64,000 nt of DNA from Candidatus Poribacteria bacterium (GCA_958295945.1 OY282386.1:3094204-3158203); one strand, 5' to 3'. Counted from the first letter of the stretch, positions 7,977 to 16,299 are shown. Notes: generated by a model not told the origin, from the sequence alone. Numbers and translations: made by a program.

Positions 7977-8711
7977 ATGAAAACCAACATTTTTTATATT
8001 ATCAGTCTCTTATTGCTGTGTGTTAGTTGTAATGTTGAGCAGAAACAACAACTGAGTTATGTGGAAGGTAGTGGCGGTCATGAATACCGTATGCATGAGA
8101 TCCGTATACCAGAAAATTGGAAAATAGTGGATGCGGAACTTGATTTCAGACAGTTGAACTTAGAGTTTGATAGAGGTAATGGTATTGAAAAACAGAGTTT
8201 AAGATATCCATACAGAGCTACTGACATCATTGATGACTACTATGAGTATTTTAAATTCAGAGGGGCAAATAGGTTAGCTGGACGAACTTTATTACATTTT
8301 TCCACAGATGAAGATCCGCAAAGCGAGTTTAACCCTCCTATTGGAACATCCAAGATTTCGTCAGGCATAAAAGAACGTGAAGAATTTGCCATCTATCGGA
8401 CAAGTAGATTGCTTGTAATCCATTTCTCAATTAAGAATACGGCTCTCGGTAATTTGACTTCTCACGACCTTACAAAACGTTACGCAAAAGACCCACATAA
8501 TAGAGAAAAAACGGCTTATTTTGAAATCATTGATGGCAAAATGCATTATAATATAGTGCTTAATAATAAAGAAACACGAAGCTTTCTCATTGATGATTAT
8601 TATAAGAATGAAACTTATAACGGTAGTGGAGAAAGCAGTAGTATAAGCAATAATGAGGTAAGTTGGACTTGGAGTTATAGGATTAACTCTAAACATGAAA
8701 AGGATAGGTAA
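7977..8711 (+). CDS. Putative lipoprotein, tandem paralogue 2 (244 aa)
   Basis: Closely similar to the gene before it, with the same signal (IISLLLLCVSC) and the same leader sequence up to the ribosome site. Differences cluster after residue 50, including a short Asp/Tyr-rich insertion (DDYYEY near 83-88). The C-terminal SWTWSYRINS matches SWTWRYRINS of paralogue 1. Both frames are intact, so both copies are probably expressed. Function unknown. Confidence 0.75.
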   Translation: MKTNIFYIISLLLLCVSCNVEQKQQLSYVEGSGGHEYRMHEIRIPENWKIVDAELDFRQLNLEFDRGNGIEKQSLRYPYRATDIIDDYYEYFKFRGANRLAGRTLLHFSTDEDPQSEFNPPIGTSKISSGIKEREEFAIYRTSRLLVIHFSIKNTALGNLTSHDLTKRYAKDPHNREKTAYFEIIDGKMHYNIVLNNKETRSFLIDDYYKNETYNGSGESSSISNNEVSWTWSYRINSKHEKDR

Positions 8712-8771
8712 TTATAAAATCAATTCAGACCGTTGAGTTAATCTTTGCGGTGTATATCCGGAGAACGACAA

Positions 8772-9539
8772 ATGAAAACTTGGATAGTTTACATAATTAG
8801 TCTTTTATTGCTGTGTAGTAGTTGCCAGATAGAACAACGGAGCCTGATGGAACAAAAGTCACGTGACTTTTTTGAACAAAAACCGCGGACAATATCCATA
8901 GGTAGTGATGGATGGAGTACGTTTCAGATAGTCATGCCGGTCTATTGGAAAATAGCTGATGCTCAACTTAATTTAAACCCAATAAATGAAGAATTTGATT
9001 TACACTTAGCGTTTGATAGAGGTAGAGGAATAGAAAAACATAGTTTACCGGTTGACTTCCTGCCTGATGATTATGCCGAAGATATTCAATTCAGTGGTGC
9101 AAACAGGATTGATGGGTTGGCATTCTTACATTTTAGTAAAAAAGATCCTCAAATTATAGCAAAACCTTCGGTGGGTATATCCAGAATTAATAAAGAGGCA
9201 AAATTCCATGAGATCATACTTGCTTATCGAAGCGGTAATCAACTTCAGGTACATTTTTTAGCCGAGAATACTCCGTTTGGTAATCTCCAATCTCACGATC
9301 TTCACCATTACTATTTTGGGAAAGCTGAGATTAAAGACCACGCGAAGTATAGATTAGAACTCAATAATGGTGAATTACAATTCAATTTTGGTCCGAACTC
9401 TAAAAGTAACCGAAATTTTTCCATTCACAAGTTGGTCCATCGGCATGAAAAATTTGGCCCCGGCGGCCACGTGGCTGCTATGGGGACAGTTAGGTTGCAG
9501 GTAACGGCGCGCTATGAATTAGACTCTAAACATAAATAA
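8772..9539 (+). CDS. Putative lipoprotein, diverged tandem paralogue 3 (255 aa)
   Basis: The third member of the array is more diverged. The ATG at 8772 is chosen over an upstream in-frame codon at 8745 because GGAG (8759-8762) precedes it and it restores the signal MKTWIVYIISLLLLCSSC. Shared phrases include FDRGRGIEKHSL and FSGANRIDGLAFLHFS. It has an extra Gln/Arg-rich stretch after the lipidation Cys. The upstream region keeps only fragments of the leader seen in copies 1 and 2. No terminator hairpin is visible after the stop. Confidence 0.72.
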   Translation: MKTWIVYIISLLLLCSSCQIEQRSLMEQKSRDFFEQKPRTISIGSDGWSTFQIVMPVYWKIADAQLNLNPINEEFDLHLAFDRGRGIEKHSLPVDFLPDDYAEDIQFSGANRIDGLAFLHFSKKDPQIIAKPSVGISRINKEAKFHEIILAYRSGNQLQVHFLAENTPFGNLQSHDLHHYYFGKAEIKDHAKYRLELNNGELQFNFGPNSKSNRNFSIHKLVHRHEKFGPGGHVAAMGTVRLQVTARYELDSKHK

Positions 9540-9626
9540 TATGGGTGAAATACAACTAACCGTTTTGCATACCGTAGGAGGACCAGGGTTATTTAGTTTT
9601 CGGATAGATTTTATCACAAACGTTAG

Positions 9627-9759
9627 TCAATACCTTCGCCATTTTTACGTGTTTCAATTGAATGAGAATATAGTGTTGATCTATCATTGATCTGTGATAA
9701 TGTCCGATAGCATGAATAAAATTAACTTCAGGTTTTTGTTGAAGTGTTTTTAATTATCA
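9627..9759 (+). repeat. 133-bp repeat with IS-like end TCAATACCTTCGCCA (copy 1)
   Basis: Begins TCAATACCTTCGCCATTTTT and ends GAAGTGTTTTTAATTATC. A near-identical copy occupies 63870-64000, and an inverted, interrupted one lies around 50225-50475. The first 15 bases equal the terminal inverted repeat of the insertion sequence at 11583-13039, so this may be a non-autonomous relative that the same transposase could move (inference). Confidence 0.7.
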
Positions 9760-9849
9760 TAGATCCTAATTTGACAATAAAATGACTATATCAGCGATCT
9801 AACAGAATAATTTATATGTACACCTGGAAAAATGTGTTTCAACTGCATG

Positions 9850-9868
9850 CACAATCTGGCAGATTGTG
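9850..9868. repeat. Palindromic CACAATCTGGCAGATTGTG repeat
   Basis: Nineteen-base near-perfect palindrome. Related forms with CTGCCAG at the centre occur at 50166-50182, 50194-50212 and 54530-54548. All are intergenic. Confidence 0.6.
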
Positions 9869-9944
9869 GCACAGTTGTCCGTCGGGTAGAGCGTTAGCGA
9901 AACCTATAGGTGTGCAGTTAAGGAATATATGAATATGAGAAATG

Positions 9945-10120
9945 CTCTTTAGTCCCGTCCGGACGATATGTTTATAGGTGTCCGTTTGTCCCCCCTCCTC
10001 TTTAGTTCTGTCCGAACGATATGTTGTCCGTTGCGGCTAGTACAAACATATCGTCCGGACGGGACTAAAGAACGGTGTTTCATGCAGGATCTATAAACAT
10101 ATCGTCCAGATGGGACTAAA
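9945..10120. repeat. Four-hairpin array, two direct plus two inverted units (copy 2)
   Basis: Units run CTCTTTAGTCCCGTCCGGAC... at 9945-9977 and CTCTTTAGTTCTGTCCGAAC... at 9999-10027 forward, then inverted at 10042-10070 and 10091-10120. Each has a short palindromic core (CGTCCGGACG in two copies). The outer units end in ATATGTTTATAG, as in the array at 986-1136, though the palindrome itself differs. No open frame. The 9540-10431 interval holds only such repeats and no gene was found in it. Confidence 0.75.
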
Positions 10121-10240
10121 TATGGGACAATCCCAATAACAATGGGGACTGAGAAGGTTCATAGTCCGACAACCGTTTTCTTAAGTGGACACCTAATGAA
10201 CTTTGACGTTCAAGTTGTGTCCTCGTCCGGGCGAGGTTTC

Positions 10241-10398
10241 TACGCCCGATAGACAGAAACAGACAAAACAAGCGGGTTGGGAGACCCAACCCCTACGCGG
10301 ACAGGACCGATTTTGGTGGTCTCTACGCCCGATAAACAAAAACAGACAAAACAAGCGGGTTGGGAGACCCAACCCCTACGCGGACAGGACCGATTTTG
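10241..10398. repeat. 75-bp tandem duplication with a GGGTTGGGAGACCCAACCC hairpin
   Basis: Positions 10241-10315 and 10324-10398 are near-identical (two base differences noted), period 83 bp. Each contains a perfect hairpin GGGTTGG/CCAACCC and ends GGACAGGACCGATTTTG. The second unit ends about 15 bp before the folA ribosome site, so the hairpins lie in or near the folA leader. Confidence 0.8.
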
Positions 10399-10431
10399 AA
10401 TATCAAAGTTCATTAGGAGGACTAAAGTACA

Positions 10432-10935
10432 TTGCAAATTTCAATGATTGCTGCGATAGATAAGAATAGACTCATTGGCAACGGACCGCACATCCCTTGG
10501 AAACTTCCTGCTGATCTCAAACACTTCCGTGAGATGACAGTTGGCAAACCTGTCGTCATGGGACGAAAAACCTTTGAAACGCTTCCTTGTCCGTTGGCAA
10601 AGCGAAAAAATATTATACTCACCCGCAATCAGAACTACACTGCACCAAAAGGTTGTATTGTTGCTCACTCTGTAGAGGAGATCATTACAACTGTCAGCGA
10701 AATCTATGACGACGTGACAACGGAACTTATGATTTGTGGTGGTGCGCCTATCTACACTGCTTTTTTACCTCACGCAAGTAGACTTTATCTCACGCAGGTT
10801 CATGCTACGTTTGAAGGGGATGTCTATTTTCCTGAATTTGATTGGAATGCGTGGGATGAAGTGAAGCGGATTGACTGTGATGCGGATGAGAAGAATCCGT
10901 ATCCCTACAGTTTTTTGGTTTTAGGTAAGATATAG
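10432..10935 (+). CDS. folA: Dihydrofolate reductase
   Basis: Reduces dihydrofolate to tetrahydrofolate, closing the cycle opened by ThyA. 167 aa. Visible motifs: SMIAAIDKNRLIGNG at the start, PWKLPADLKHFREMT with Asp28 as the active-site acid, VVMGRKTFE, and ICGGAPIYTAFLP for NADPH binding. The TTG at 10432 follows TAGGAGG (10414-10420); a downstream ATG at 10444 would delete the first beta strand, so TTG is preferred. The upstream 75-bp hairpin duplication may affect expression. The ThuA-like gene starts 17 bp after its stop. Confidence 0.93.
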   Translation: MQISMIAAIDKNRLIGNGPHIPWKLPADLKHFREMTVGKPVVMGRKTFETLPCPLAKRKNIILTRNQNYTAPKGCIVAHSVEEIITTVSEIYDDVTTELMICGGAPIYTAFLPHASRLYLTQVHATFEGDVYFPEFDWNAWDEVKRIDCDADEKNPYPYSFLVLGKI

Positions 10936-10952
10936 AAAAATGGAGTGAATTA

Positions 10953-11651
10953 GTGCTTAACTTATGTATGCTTTCTGGTTCTTTTGAATATGACTCAGAA
11001 ACATCTTTGACTATTTTCAAAAAGTATGTTGAGAAAAACTACCCCATCCAAGCCAATATGATTGTCTATGAATCAGAAGATGATGACCCATCATTAGCTG
11101 CGATAGATGATGCGGATGCTCTGTTAGTCTTTACACGGCGGCTCAATACAGATGGAGATTCGCTTGCGAAATTTCAGTCATATTGTGAGCAAGGTAGACC
11201 AATTGTCGGTGTTAGAACTGCAAGCCACGCCTATCAGAACTGGTTAGATTTTGATAAAGAGGTATTGGGAGGGGATTACCAAGGACATTATGGTCACGGT
11301 CCCACTGTTCAATTAGAAACATTAGCACCAGAACATCCAATCCTAAAAGATATACCCAAATTTGAAAGTTATGGGAGTCTATATAGGAATCCTTCAATTA
11401 GTGATGATGCATCTGTGCTTCAGATGGGACATACGGATGAACATACGGAACCCGTTGCTTGGACGCGTTTGCATAATGGTGGACGTATCTGCTATACTTC
11501 CTTAGGACATCAGAAGAATTTTGAAGTATATGCGTTTTTGCAGTTTCTTGCACAGAGTGTTCTTTGGGTGTCAGAACAGATATCAATACCTTCGCCAAAA
11601 AAATTGTTGAATAAATTGGGCAAATGTCCTAAAGTTATGCAAATATATTAA
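10953..11651 (+). CDS. ThuA-like protein, C-terminus altered by IS insertion
   Basis: ThuA/trehalose-utilisation domain proteins have a class I glutamine-amidotransferase-like fold; their reaction is usually unknown. Marks here are DADALLVFTRR, GRPIVGVRTASHAY (nucleophile-elbow region without Cys), LGGDYQGHYGHGP and HPILKDIP. The IS at 11583 lies exactly at the end: ATA-TCA now continues 22 codons into the IS and stops at 11649-11651. Joining the flanks across the GATA duplication restores ATA-TAG, so the original protein was about 210 aa. The domain itself is intact and probably still functional. Confidence 0.82.
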   Translation: MLNLCMLSGSFEYDSETSLTIFKKYVEKNYPIQANMIVYESEDDDPSLAAIDDADALLVFTRRLNTDGDSLAKFQSYCEQGRPIVGVRTASHAYQNWLDFDKEVLGGDYQGHYGHGPTVQLETLAPEHPILKDIPKFESYGSLYRNPSISDDASVLQMGHTDEHTEPVAWTRLHNGGRICYTSLGHQKNFEVYAFLQFLAQSVLWVSEQISIPSPKKLLNKLGKCPKVMQIY

Positions 11652-11681
11652 TAAAATAACTTTGAAAGGACAATTGCCCAT
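11617..11681 (+). promoter_or_regulatory. Stem-loop covering the transposase ribosome site
   Basis: TGGGCAAATGTCCT (11617-11630) pairs with AGGACAATTGCCCA (11667-11680), 13 of 14 positions. The 3' arm includes part of GAAAGGA and the A of the start codon at 11680. Transcripts entering from the ThuA-like gene would contain both arms and hide the start; transcripts starting inside the IS after the 5' arm would not. Such protection is known for IS10 and IS50. Confidence 0.6.
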
Positions 11682-13023
11682 GCAAGTAATTATAGCACTT
11701 TTTGCAGTTTTTGCACCACATATATCTGCAACGACAGGACGCCAATTATCATGTGTTGTCCTCGCAGTGCTTGCGATGACAGGACGGGTCACCATGTTAA
11801 ATATCTCTCGTTGGACATCAAAAGGCGGTAGCTACCGCACACTTCAACGCTTTTTCAACACGGTGCTGCCTTGGCCGACCCTCTTCTGGGTGTTTTTTCG
11901 CACACACCTGCTTGATCGTGAAAGCGAATATATCATCGTAGGAGACGAAACAATCAAGCCCAAAACGGGTTCAAAGACTTTTGGTTTAGACCGTTTCTTT
12001 TCTTCAACACATGGCAAAGCGATCCCAAGTTTGTCATTCTTAGCCGTGTCCTTAGTGAGTGTCAATGAACGGCGTTCTTATCCAATGGCTATAGAACAAA
12101 TCGTCCGAGATGACACATCATCGACTTCAGCTGCCAAACAAGATGCTACCCCAAAGGACCCCTTGAAACGCCCGCGTGGACGCCCAAAAGGGAGCAAAAA
12201 CCGAGATAAAACCGATGTCGTGATTATCGGTGTTTTGAAACAACTTCAAATTATGATCAAAACGCTACTGTCAAAAGTCGGAGGTGCGATCCAACTCCGG
12301 TATTTAGTGCTTGATGGATATTTTGGACATAATAACGGAGGACAAATGACAAGACAATGTGATCTCCATCTCATCTCAAAACTTCGCTCGGATGCCGCAC
12401 TGTTTTGGCAACCGACAGACGAAAAAGAAGGCCCCGGACGCCCACGGCTCTACGGGGAAAGGTTCAACCCACAACAGATTGATCCGAAATATCGCATCTC
12501 TATCCAAACCGATGGAAATATCAGAACCGACATCTATCAAGGACACCTGCGAAACCAAAAGTTCCCAGAACTTCTAAACGTCGTTTGCCTCCTCAAGACA
12601 AACTTGAAAACAAAAAAGCAATCACACATCCTATTGTTTAGTTCTGATTTAGCATTAGACGCAGAAAAGATGATTGACTATTATTCCCTTCGTTTCCAAA
12701 TCGAGTTCAACTTCCGGGATGCGAAACAATATTGGGGATTGCAAGATGCTATGAATGTCAACAAAGAACCCGTGAACACTGCAGCAAATCTATCAATGTT
12801 TATGATCCATGTCAGTGCGAAACTCATGGAAAAGGACAGATGTCAGAATCCCGAATATAGTGTATTAGATCTCAAATCGCGCTACCGAGGGCTGAAATAT
12901 GTGCATGAAACATTAAAAATGCTTCCGCAAAAACCTGAACCAATTGTTATTCAGCAAATCACTGAACATCTGGGTTCAATCGGTGCTATTCATCACACAC
13001 AACCCAATCTTAACCCAGGATAA
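11680..13023 (+). CDS. Transposase, IS4/IS701-type DDE enzyme
   Basis: 447 aa from the ATG at 11680, preceded by GAAAGGA. DDE residues are in IIVGDETIKPK (Asp89), YLVLDGYFG (Asp212) and the signature Y335-x2-R338-x3-E342-x6-K349 (YSLRFQIEFNFRDAK), which matches the IS4-family Y(2)R(3)E(6)K pattern exactly. A basic RPRGRPKGSKN segment at about 165-175 is AT-hook-like. The frame is complete and the stop abuts the right inverted repeat. It could also act on the shorter repeats that share its terminal sequence. Confidence 0.93.
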   Translation: MQVIIALFAVFAPHISATTGRQLSCVVLAVLAMTGRVTMLNISRWTSKGGSYRTLQRFFNTVLPWPTLFWVFFRTHLLDRESEYIIVGDETIKPKTGSKTFGLDRFFSSTHGKAIPSLSFLAVSLVSVNERRSYPMAIEQIVRDDTSSTSAAKQDATPKDPLKRPRGRPKGSKNRDKTDVVIIGVLKQLQIMIKTLLSKVGGAIQLRYLVLDGYFGHNNGGQMTRQCDLHLISKLRSDAALFWQPTDEKEGPGRPRLYGERFNPQQIDPKYRISIQTDGNIRTDIYQGHLRNQKFPELLNVVCLLKTNLKTKKQSHILLFSSDLALDAEKMIDYYSLRFQIEFNFRDAKQYWGLQDAMNVNKEPVNTAANLSMFMIHVSAKLMEKDRCQNPEYSVLDLKSRYRGLKYVHETLKMLPQKPEPIVIQQITEHLGSIGAIHHTQPNLNPG

Positions 13024-13199
13024 TTGGCGAAGGTATTGAGATATAGGAAGATTTAATTTTTCTACCTTATTCAATTTATGATGAAATCATGAGACCGTGC
13101 GGTGTATGCAATACAGATTCGCATGGATGATATCTCAACATTTTCATAGATTTGGTTAAATCATAACATGGTAAAAACATACAAGGAATAAGAACTACC

Positions 13200-14168
13200 A
13201 TGGGATTTTATACACCACTGTTTCCCCTCAAGACAGTTGAACAGGCAAAAGAAATTCGCAATCAGTCTTGGCAAAAATGCACGTTGATACCTACCTGGGT
13301 AGATCAAGAAGAAGTAGACTTAGATTGTTTCTACACACATCCTGATATAGCACAAGAATGTAGTGAAAGTCTATATAATGTAATGCAGAATGATAGCGTA
13401 ACCCCTAACGATTACCACTATATTGATCCAGGCGTTGGAACTGGGGTATTCTATAATCTGATGCCAGAAGAAAGACGGATTGGTATAGATGTGCTACCGA
13501 CGCAACCAGAGTTTATAGCGCAAGATTTTCTAACTTGGTCACCGCCAAATACCCATAATAGACATTATGCTGTTTTAGGTAACCCTCCATTTGGCTATCG
13601 TGCGTGGCTTGCCCTTGCTTTTTTGAATCATTCTGCAACCTTTGCTGACTATATAGGTTTTATATTACCAATGGCGTTCCAAAGCGATGGCAAGGGCAGT
13701 CCCAAACATAGAGTTAAGGGGGCTGAATTGATTTTATCAAGGCAATTACCAGTTAATACTTTTGTTGATATAGATGGAAATGCGGTAAAACTCAATACTC
13801 TCTGGCAAATATGGAGACGTGGTGTAAACCGCATACAAACATCTAAGACTTGTAATGATTGGATAGATTTGTTTACTGTAGACACACGAAAAGAACGTCT
13901 ATGTGGACAAAATCGTATGGAAGAAGCAGATTATTTTCTTCAAAGGACATTTTACGGAAATCCTCCCCATCTTGTCAAGGATTTTTCAAAAGTTCGTTAC
14001 GCCTGCGGATATGGATTGATTCTAAAAAAAGAGAGTGATAAAATTGTCCATCTTTTAAATAACACCGATTGGTTTCATTATTCTAATCTGGCAGTTCACA
14101 ACTGTAGGCATATATCCATGTATCATATTCGACAAGCAATTATTGATGGAGGATATGTTGATGGTTGA
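13200..14168 (+). CDS. DNA adenine-N6 methyltransferase of a restriction-modification pair
   Basis: 322 aa. Motif order is X, I, IV: FYTHPDIAQEC (44-54), DPGVGTGVF (76-84, SAM-binding) and the catalytic NPPF (128-131), followed by a recognition region. This is the gamma order known for M.TaqI-like N6-adenine enzymes. AAGGA upstream is weakly spaced before the ATG. The downstream gene overlaps its stop by 8 bp and encodes a nuclease-like protein, so this is the protecting partner. Recognition sequence cannot be read from the protein. Confidence 0.88.
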   Translation: MGFYTPLFPLKTVEQAKEIRNQSWQKCTLIPTWVDQEEVDLDCFYTHPDIAQECSESLYNVMQNDSVTPNDYHYIDPGVGTGVFYNLMPEERRIGIDVLPTQPEFIAQDFLTWSPPNTHNRHYAVLGNPPFGYRAWLALAFLNHSATFADYIGFILPMAFQSDGKGSPKHRVKGAELILSRQLPVNTFVDIDGNAVKLNTLWQIWRRGVNRIQTSKTCNDWIDLFTVDTRKERLCGQNRMEEADYFLQRTFYGNPPHLVKDFSKVRYACGYGLILKKESDKIVHLLNNTDWFHYSNLAVHNCRHISMYHIRQAIIDGGYVDG

Positions 14169-14667
14169 TCCTATTGAGTTATTGAAAAGCGTAATAGCAA
14201 CGTATGCAAATAATCCGAAATGGGTGGGTGCTCCATTAGGAGATATCAAGATACTAAGCAATACACATGTTGGAGATGCTGGACAAGATTTTATTAAGGA
14301 ATGGTGTCAGGTACATAATTTAGTATGTGAATCTCCTGAAAGTTCTCAAAGTCCTTGGGATATTCAAATAGAATCTATAACATTTGAAATCAAAACAGCT
14401 ACAGAAGATGTAAATGGTAATTTTCAGTTCAATCATATACGACACCATCGTGATTACCAAGCCTTGATCTGTTTAGGAATTTCACCAGATATGATTCTAT
14501 TTGATGTGTGGAGAAAAGGTGATGTTTGGGAAGGAAAAGCCGGACATTTGGTTTCTATGGACAAAGATTCATCTGCTACATTTAAACTTACCAAGAAACC
14601 TGCCGAATTACTTCCTATCTCAGAATTTTCTGATAAAATCAGAAATTTAGTTATCACTCTCACATAA
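14161..14667 (+). CDS. Probable type II restriction endonuclease (PD-(D/E)xK)
   Basis: 168 aa. The ATG at 14161 is chosen because GGAGG (14148-14152) sits eight bases upstream; earlier in-frame codons are too close to it. A PD-(D/E)xK-like centre is visible: SPWD with Asp67, then FEIK with Glu76 and Lys78. No close family is recognised. Overlap with the methyltransferase gene (8 bp) means coupled translation, usual for type II pairs. Function as the cognate nuclease is inferred from position and motif. Confidence 0.78.
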   Translation: MVDPIELLKSVIATYANNPKWVGAPLGDIKILSNTHVGDAGQDFIKEWCQVHNLVCESPESSQSPWDIQIESITFEIKTATEDVNGNFQFNHIRHHRDYQALICLGISPDMILFDVWRKGDVWEGKAGHLVSMDKDSSATFKLTKKPAELLPISEFSDKIRNLVITLT

Positions 14668-14763
14668 GGTGACTTACTGTGTTTGTACAGATTTGACCTA
14701 ATTTACCTATGGTCAGGAATTGAAGTATGTATACCTCTGTGATTCTTGTAGAGGTCTTTAGAT

Positions 14764-15990
14764 ATGGAAACACTTGCGATAACGAATGGCGACATTTATA
14801 CACCGACATATTACGGTCACGGTAATCTCGTCATTCAAGGTGATACAATATCAGCAATTACTAAAGAGCAACTGCCTCCATCTGATGAGGTGATTGATGC
14901 ATCTGGTTGCCTCGTCATTCCTGGCTTAATTGATGGATTGATTCACGGCGGTGGTGGTTGTGATAGCATGACCGGAAAAGTTGAAGATATTGAGACAATT
15001 GCACGCGCACATGCATCAGACGGTGTGACTTCTTTGGTGGTTGGTATATCCTCTGGGAGTATGGAGCAGATAAACGCATCTTTAGAGGCAATTGCACAAG
15101 TTGCTGATGAACCCATGTCAGATGGATCCGGGATTATAGGGTCGTACGTTGAAGGTAAATTCGGTAGTCTTGCCAAGAATGGTGCACAGAATGCGAAATA
15201 CATTACACCACCGAACTTTGAAGAATTTCATGCAATGTGGGCAGCTTCTGATGGTACATTAAAGGTGATTTCTGTCGCACCAGAAAACGATGAAGATTTT
15301 CAGTTTATCAAACATCTTGCTGAATTTGGGATAGATGCTTATAACAATATCGTTATCGCGATGGGACACACAAATGCTACATATCAACAAGCGATGGATG
15401 CGATTGATGCGGGGGTTACACGGGCAACGCATACTTACAACGGCATGAGCGGCATGCACCACCGTGATCTCGGTGCACTTGAGGCAGTTTTAGACCATCC
15501 AAACATACACGCTGAATTAATCGTTGACGAACACCACGTTAAGCCATTTTGGGGTAAGCATCTGATAGAAGCAAAAGGTGTTTCAGGTGTAGGATTGATA
15601 ACAGATTGCACCGAACATGCTGGACTATCTGCTGAGGAATGGCAGAAGGATGCTGTTTATGAAGCAAGACATGACGCGTTTCGACTTAAGGATATGGTTG
15701 ATTCGGATACCCATAAATATATAAAAGATGGTGCAATGTGGTTGGATGTTGGCAAACCGACTGAACGGCTCGCTGGAGCAATCATAACGTTGATGGATGG
15801 TGTCCGTAATGTTGTGGAGTGGGGATTCTCATTGGAAGATGCGTTGACGATGGCGACATTGACACCTGCACGAAATTTGGGAGTGGAGGATCGCGTGGGT
15901 TCAATTGCACCTGAGAAAGCTGCGGATATCGTTATTGTTGATGACAGTTTAAATGTGCAAAAGGTGATTTTACGTGGGAAAGTGATATAA
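14764..15990 (+). CDS. nagA: N-acetylglucosamine-6-phosphate deacetylase (NagA-like)
   Basis: Amidohydrolase that would convert GlcNAc-6-phosphate to GlcN-6-phosphate in amino-sugar recycling. 408 aa. Visible: PGLIDGLIHGGGG, YVEGKFG (metal Glu), AMGHTNATYQQA (metal His), THTYNGMSGMHHRDLG (metal His and substrate contacts) and LITDCTEHAG (catalytic Asp). The first HxH motif is LxH, and LEGPF is VEGKF; E. coli NagA also lacks HxH, so activity is still plausible. AGAGG precedes the ATG. Other deacetylases of the same fold are the main alternative. No nagB is in the window. Confidence 0.82.
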   Translation: METLAITNGDIYTPTYYGHGNLVIQGDTISAITKEQLPPSDEVIDASGCLVIPGLIDGLIHGGGGCDSMTGKVEDIETIARAHASDGVTSLVVGISSGSMEQINASLEAIAQVADEPMSDGSGIIGSYVEGKFGSLAKNGAQNAKYITPPNFEEFHAMWAASDGTLKVISVAPENDEDFQFIKHLAEFGIDAYNNIVIAMGHTNATYQQAMDAIDAGVTRATHTYNGMSGMHHRDLGALEAVLDHPNIHAELIVDEHHVKPFWGKHLIEAKGVSGVGLITDCTEHAGLSAEEWQKDAVYEARHDAFRLKDMVDSDTHKYIKDGAMWLDVGKPTERLAGAIITLMDGVRNVVEWGFSLEDALTMATLTPARNLGVEDRVGSIAPEKAADIVIVDDSLNVQKVILRGKVI

Positions 15991-16133
15991 TGAATACAAT
16001 ATGATGGTAAAACTCCTCATATATCCCAATTTAAAAAAAGTGATCCACATTTCCTGATTTAGGTGTAAATTGTAAGAAATTTAGCAATTTTACAATAAAT
16101 CTATAATAATTCGGACAATTTTTTGATTTAAAC

Positions 16134-16162
16134 TTGACAACACCTTAATTTTTGATTACAAT
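16134..16162 (+). promoter_or_regulatory. Strong sigma-70-type promoter of the str operon
   Basis: TTGACA (16134-16139), 17 bp, TACAAT (16157-16162). Transcription would start near 16169, giving a leader of about 170 nt before rpsL. The rest of 15991-16336 holds no gene. Confidence 0.8.
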
Positions 16163-16275
16163 ATAAGTTTTGAGTGTAGTTATAAGTCTTGTCCACAGAA
16201 ATTCAAGGGGGCATTCAATTTGAAAACAGTCTAACGTCGTTTTGCAGCAGCGTTAATATGTTCAGTTGAATCAGA

Positions 16276-16299
16276 AGCCCCGCGAGGGCTTTTTCTTTT
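16276..16299 (+). terminator. Intrinsic terminator-like hairpin inside the rpsL leader
   Basis: AGCCC, loop CGCGA, GGGCT, then TTTTCTTTTG. It lies between the promoter at 16134-16162 and the rpsL ATG at 16337, in the direction of transcription, so it would act as an attenuator. What controls it is not visible. Confidence 0.65.

Larger units (their letters stand above)
11583..13039 (+). mobile_element. Insertion sequence, IS4-type transposase, 1457 bp
   Basis: Terminal inverted repeats TCAATACCTTCGCCAA lie at 11583-11598 and, inverted, 13024-13039. Both flanks carry GATA (11579-11582 and 13040-13043), a 4-bp target duplication. One intact transposase gene fills the element. The intact ends, open frame and clean duplication suggest recent insertion. 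A 4-bp duplication is unusual for classical IS4 groups and closer to IS701 or ISH3; the group is left open. Confidence 0.9.

Noticed and set aside
14143-14160. Earlier start codons for the restriction endonuclease
   Set aside because: TTG 14143 and ATG 14146 lie before or on the GGAGG at 14148-14152, and ATG 14155 is too close to it. ATG 14161 is well spaced.
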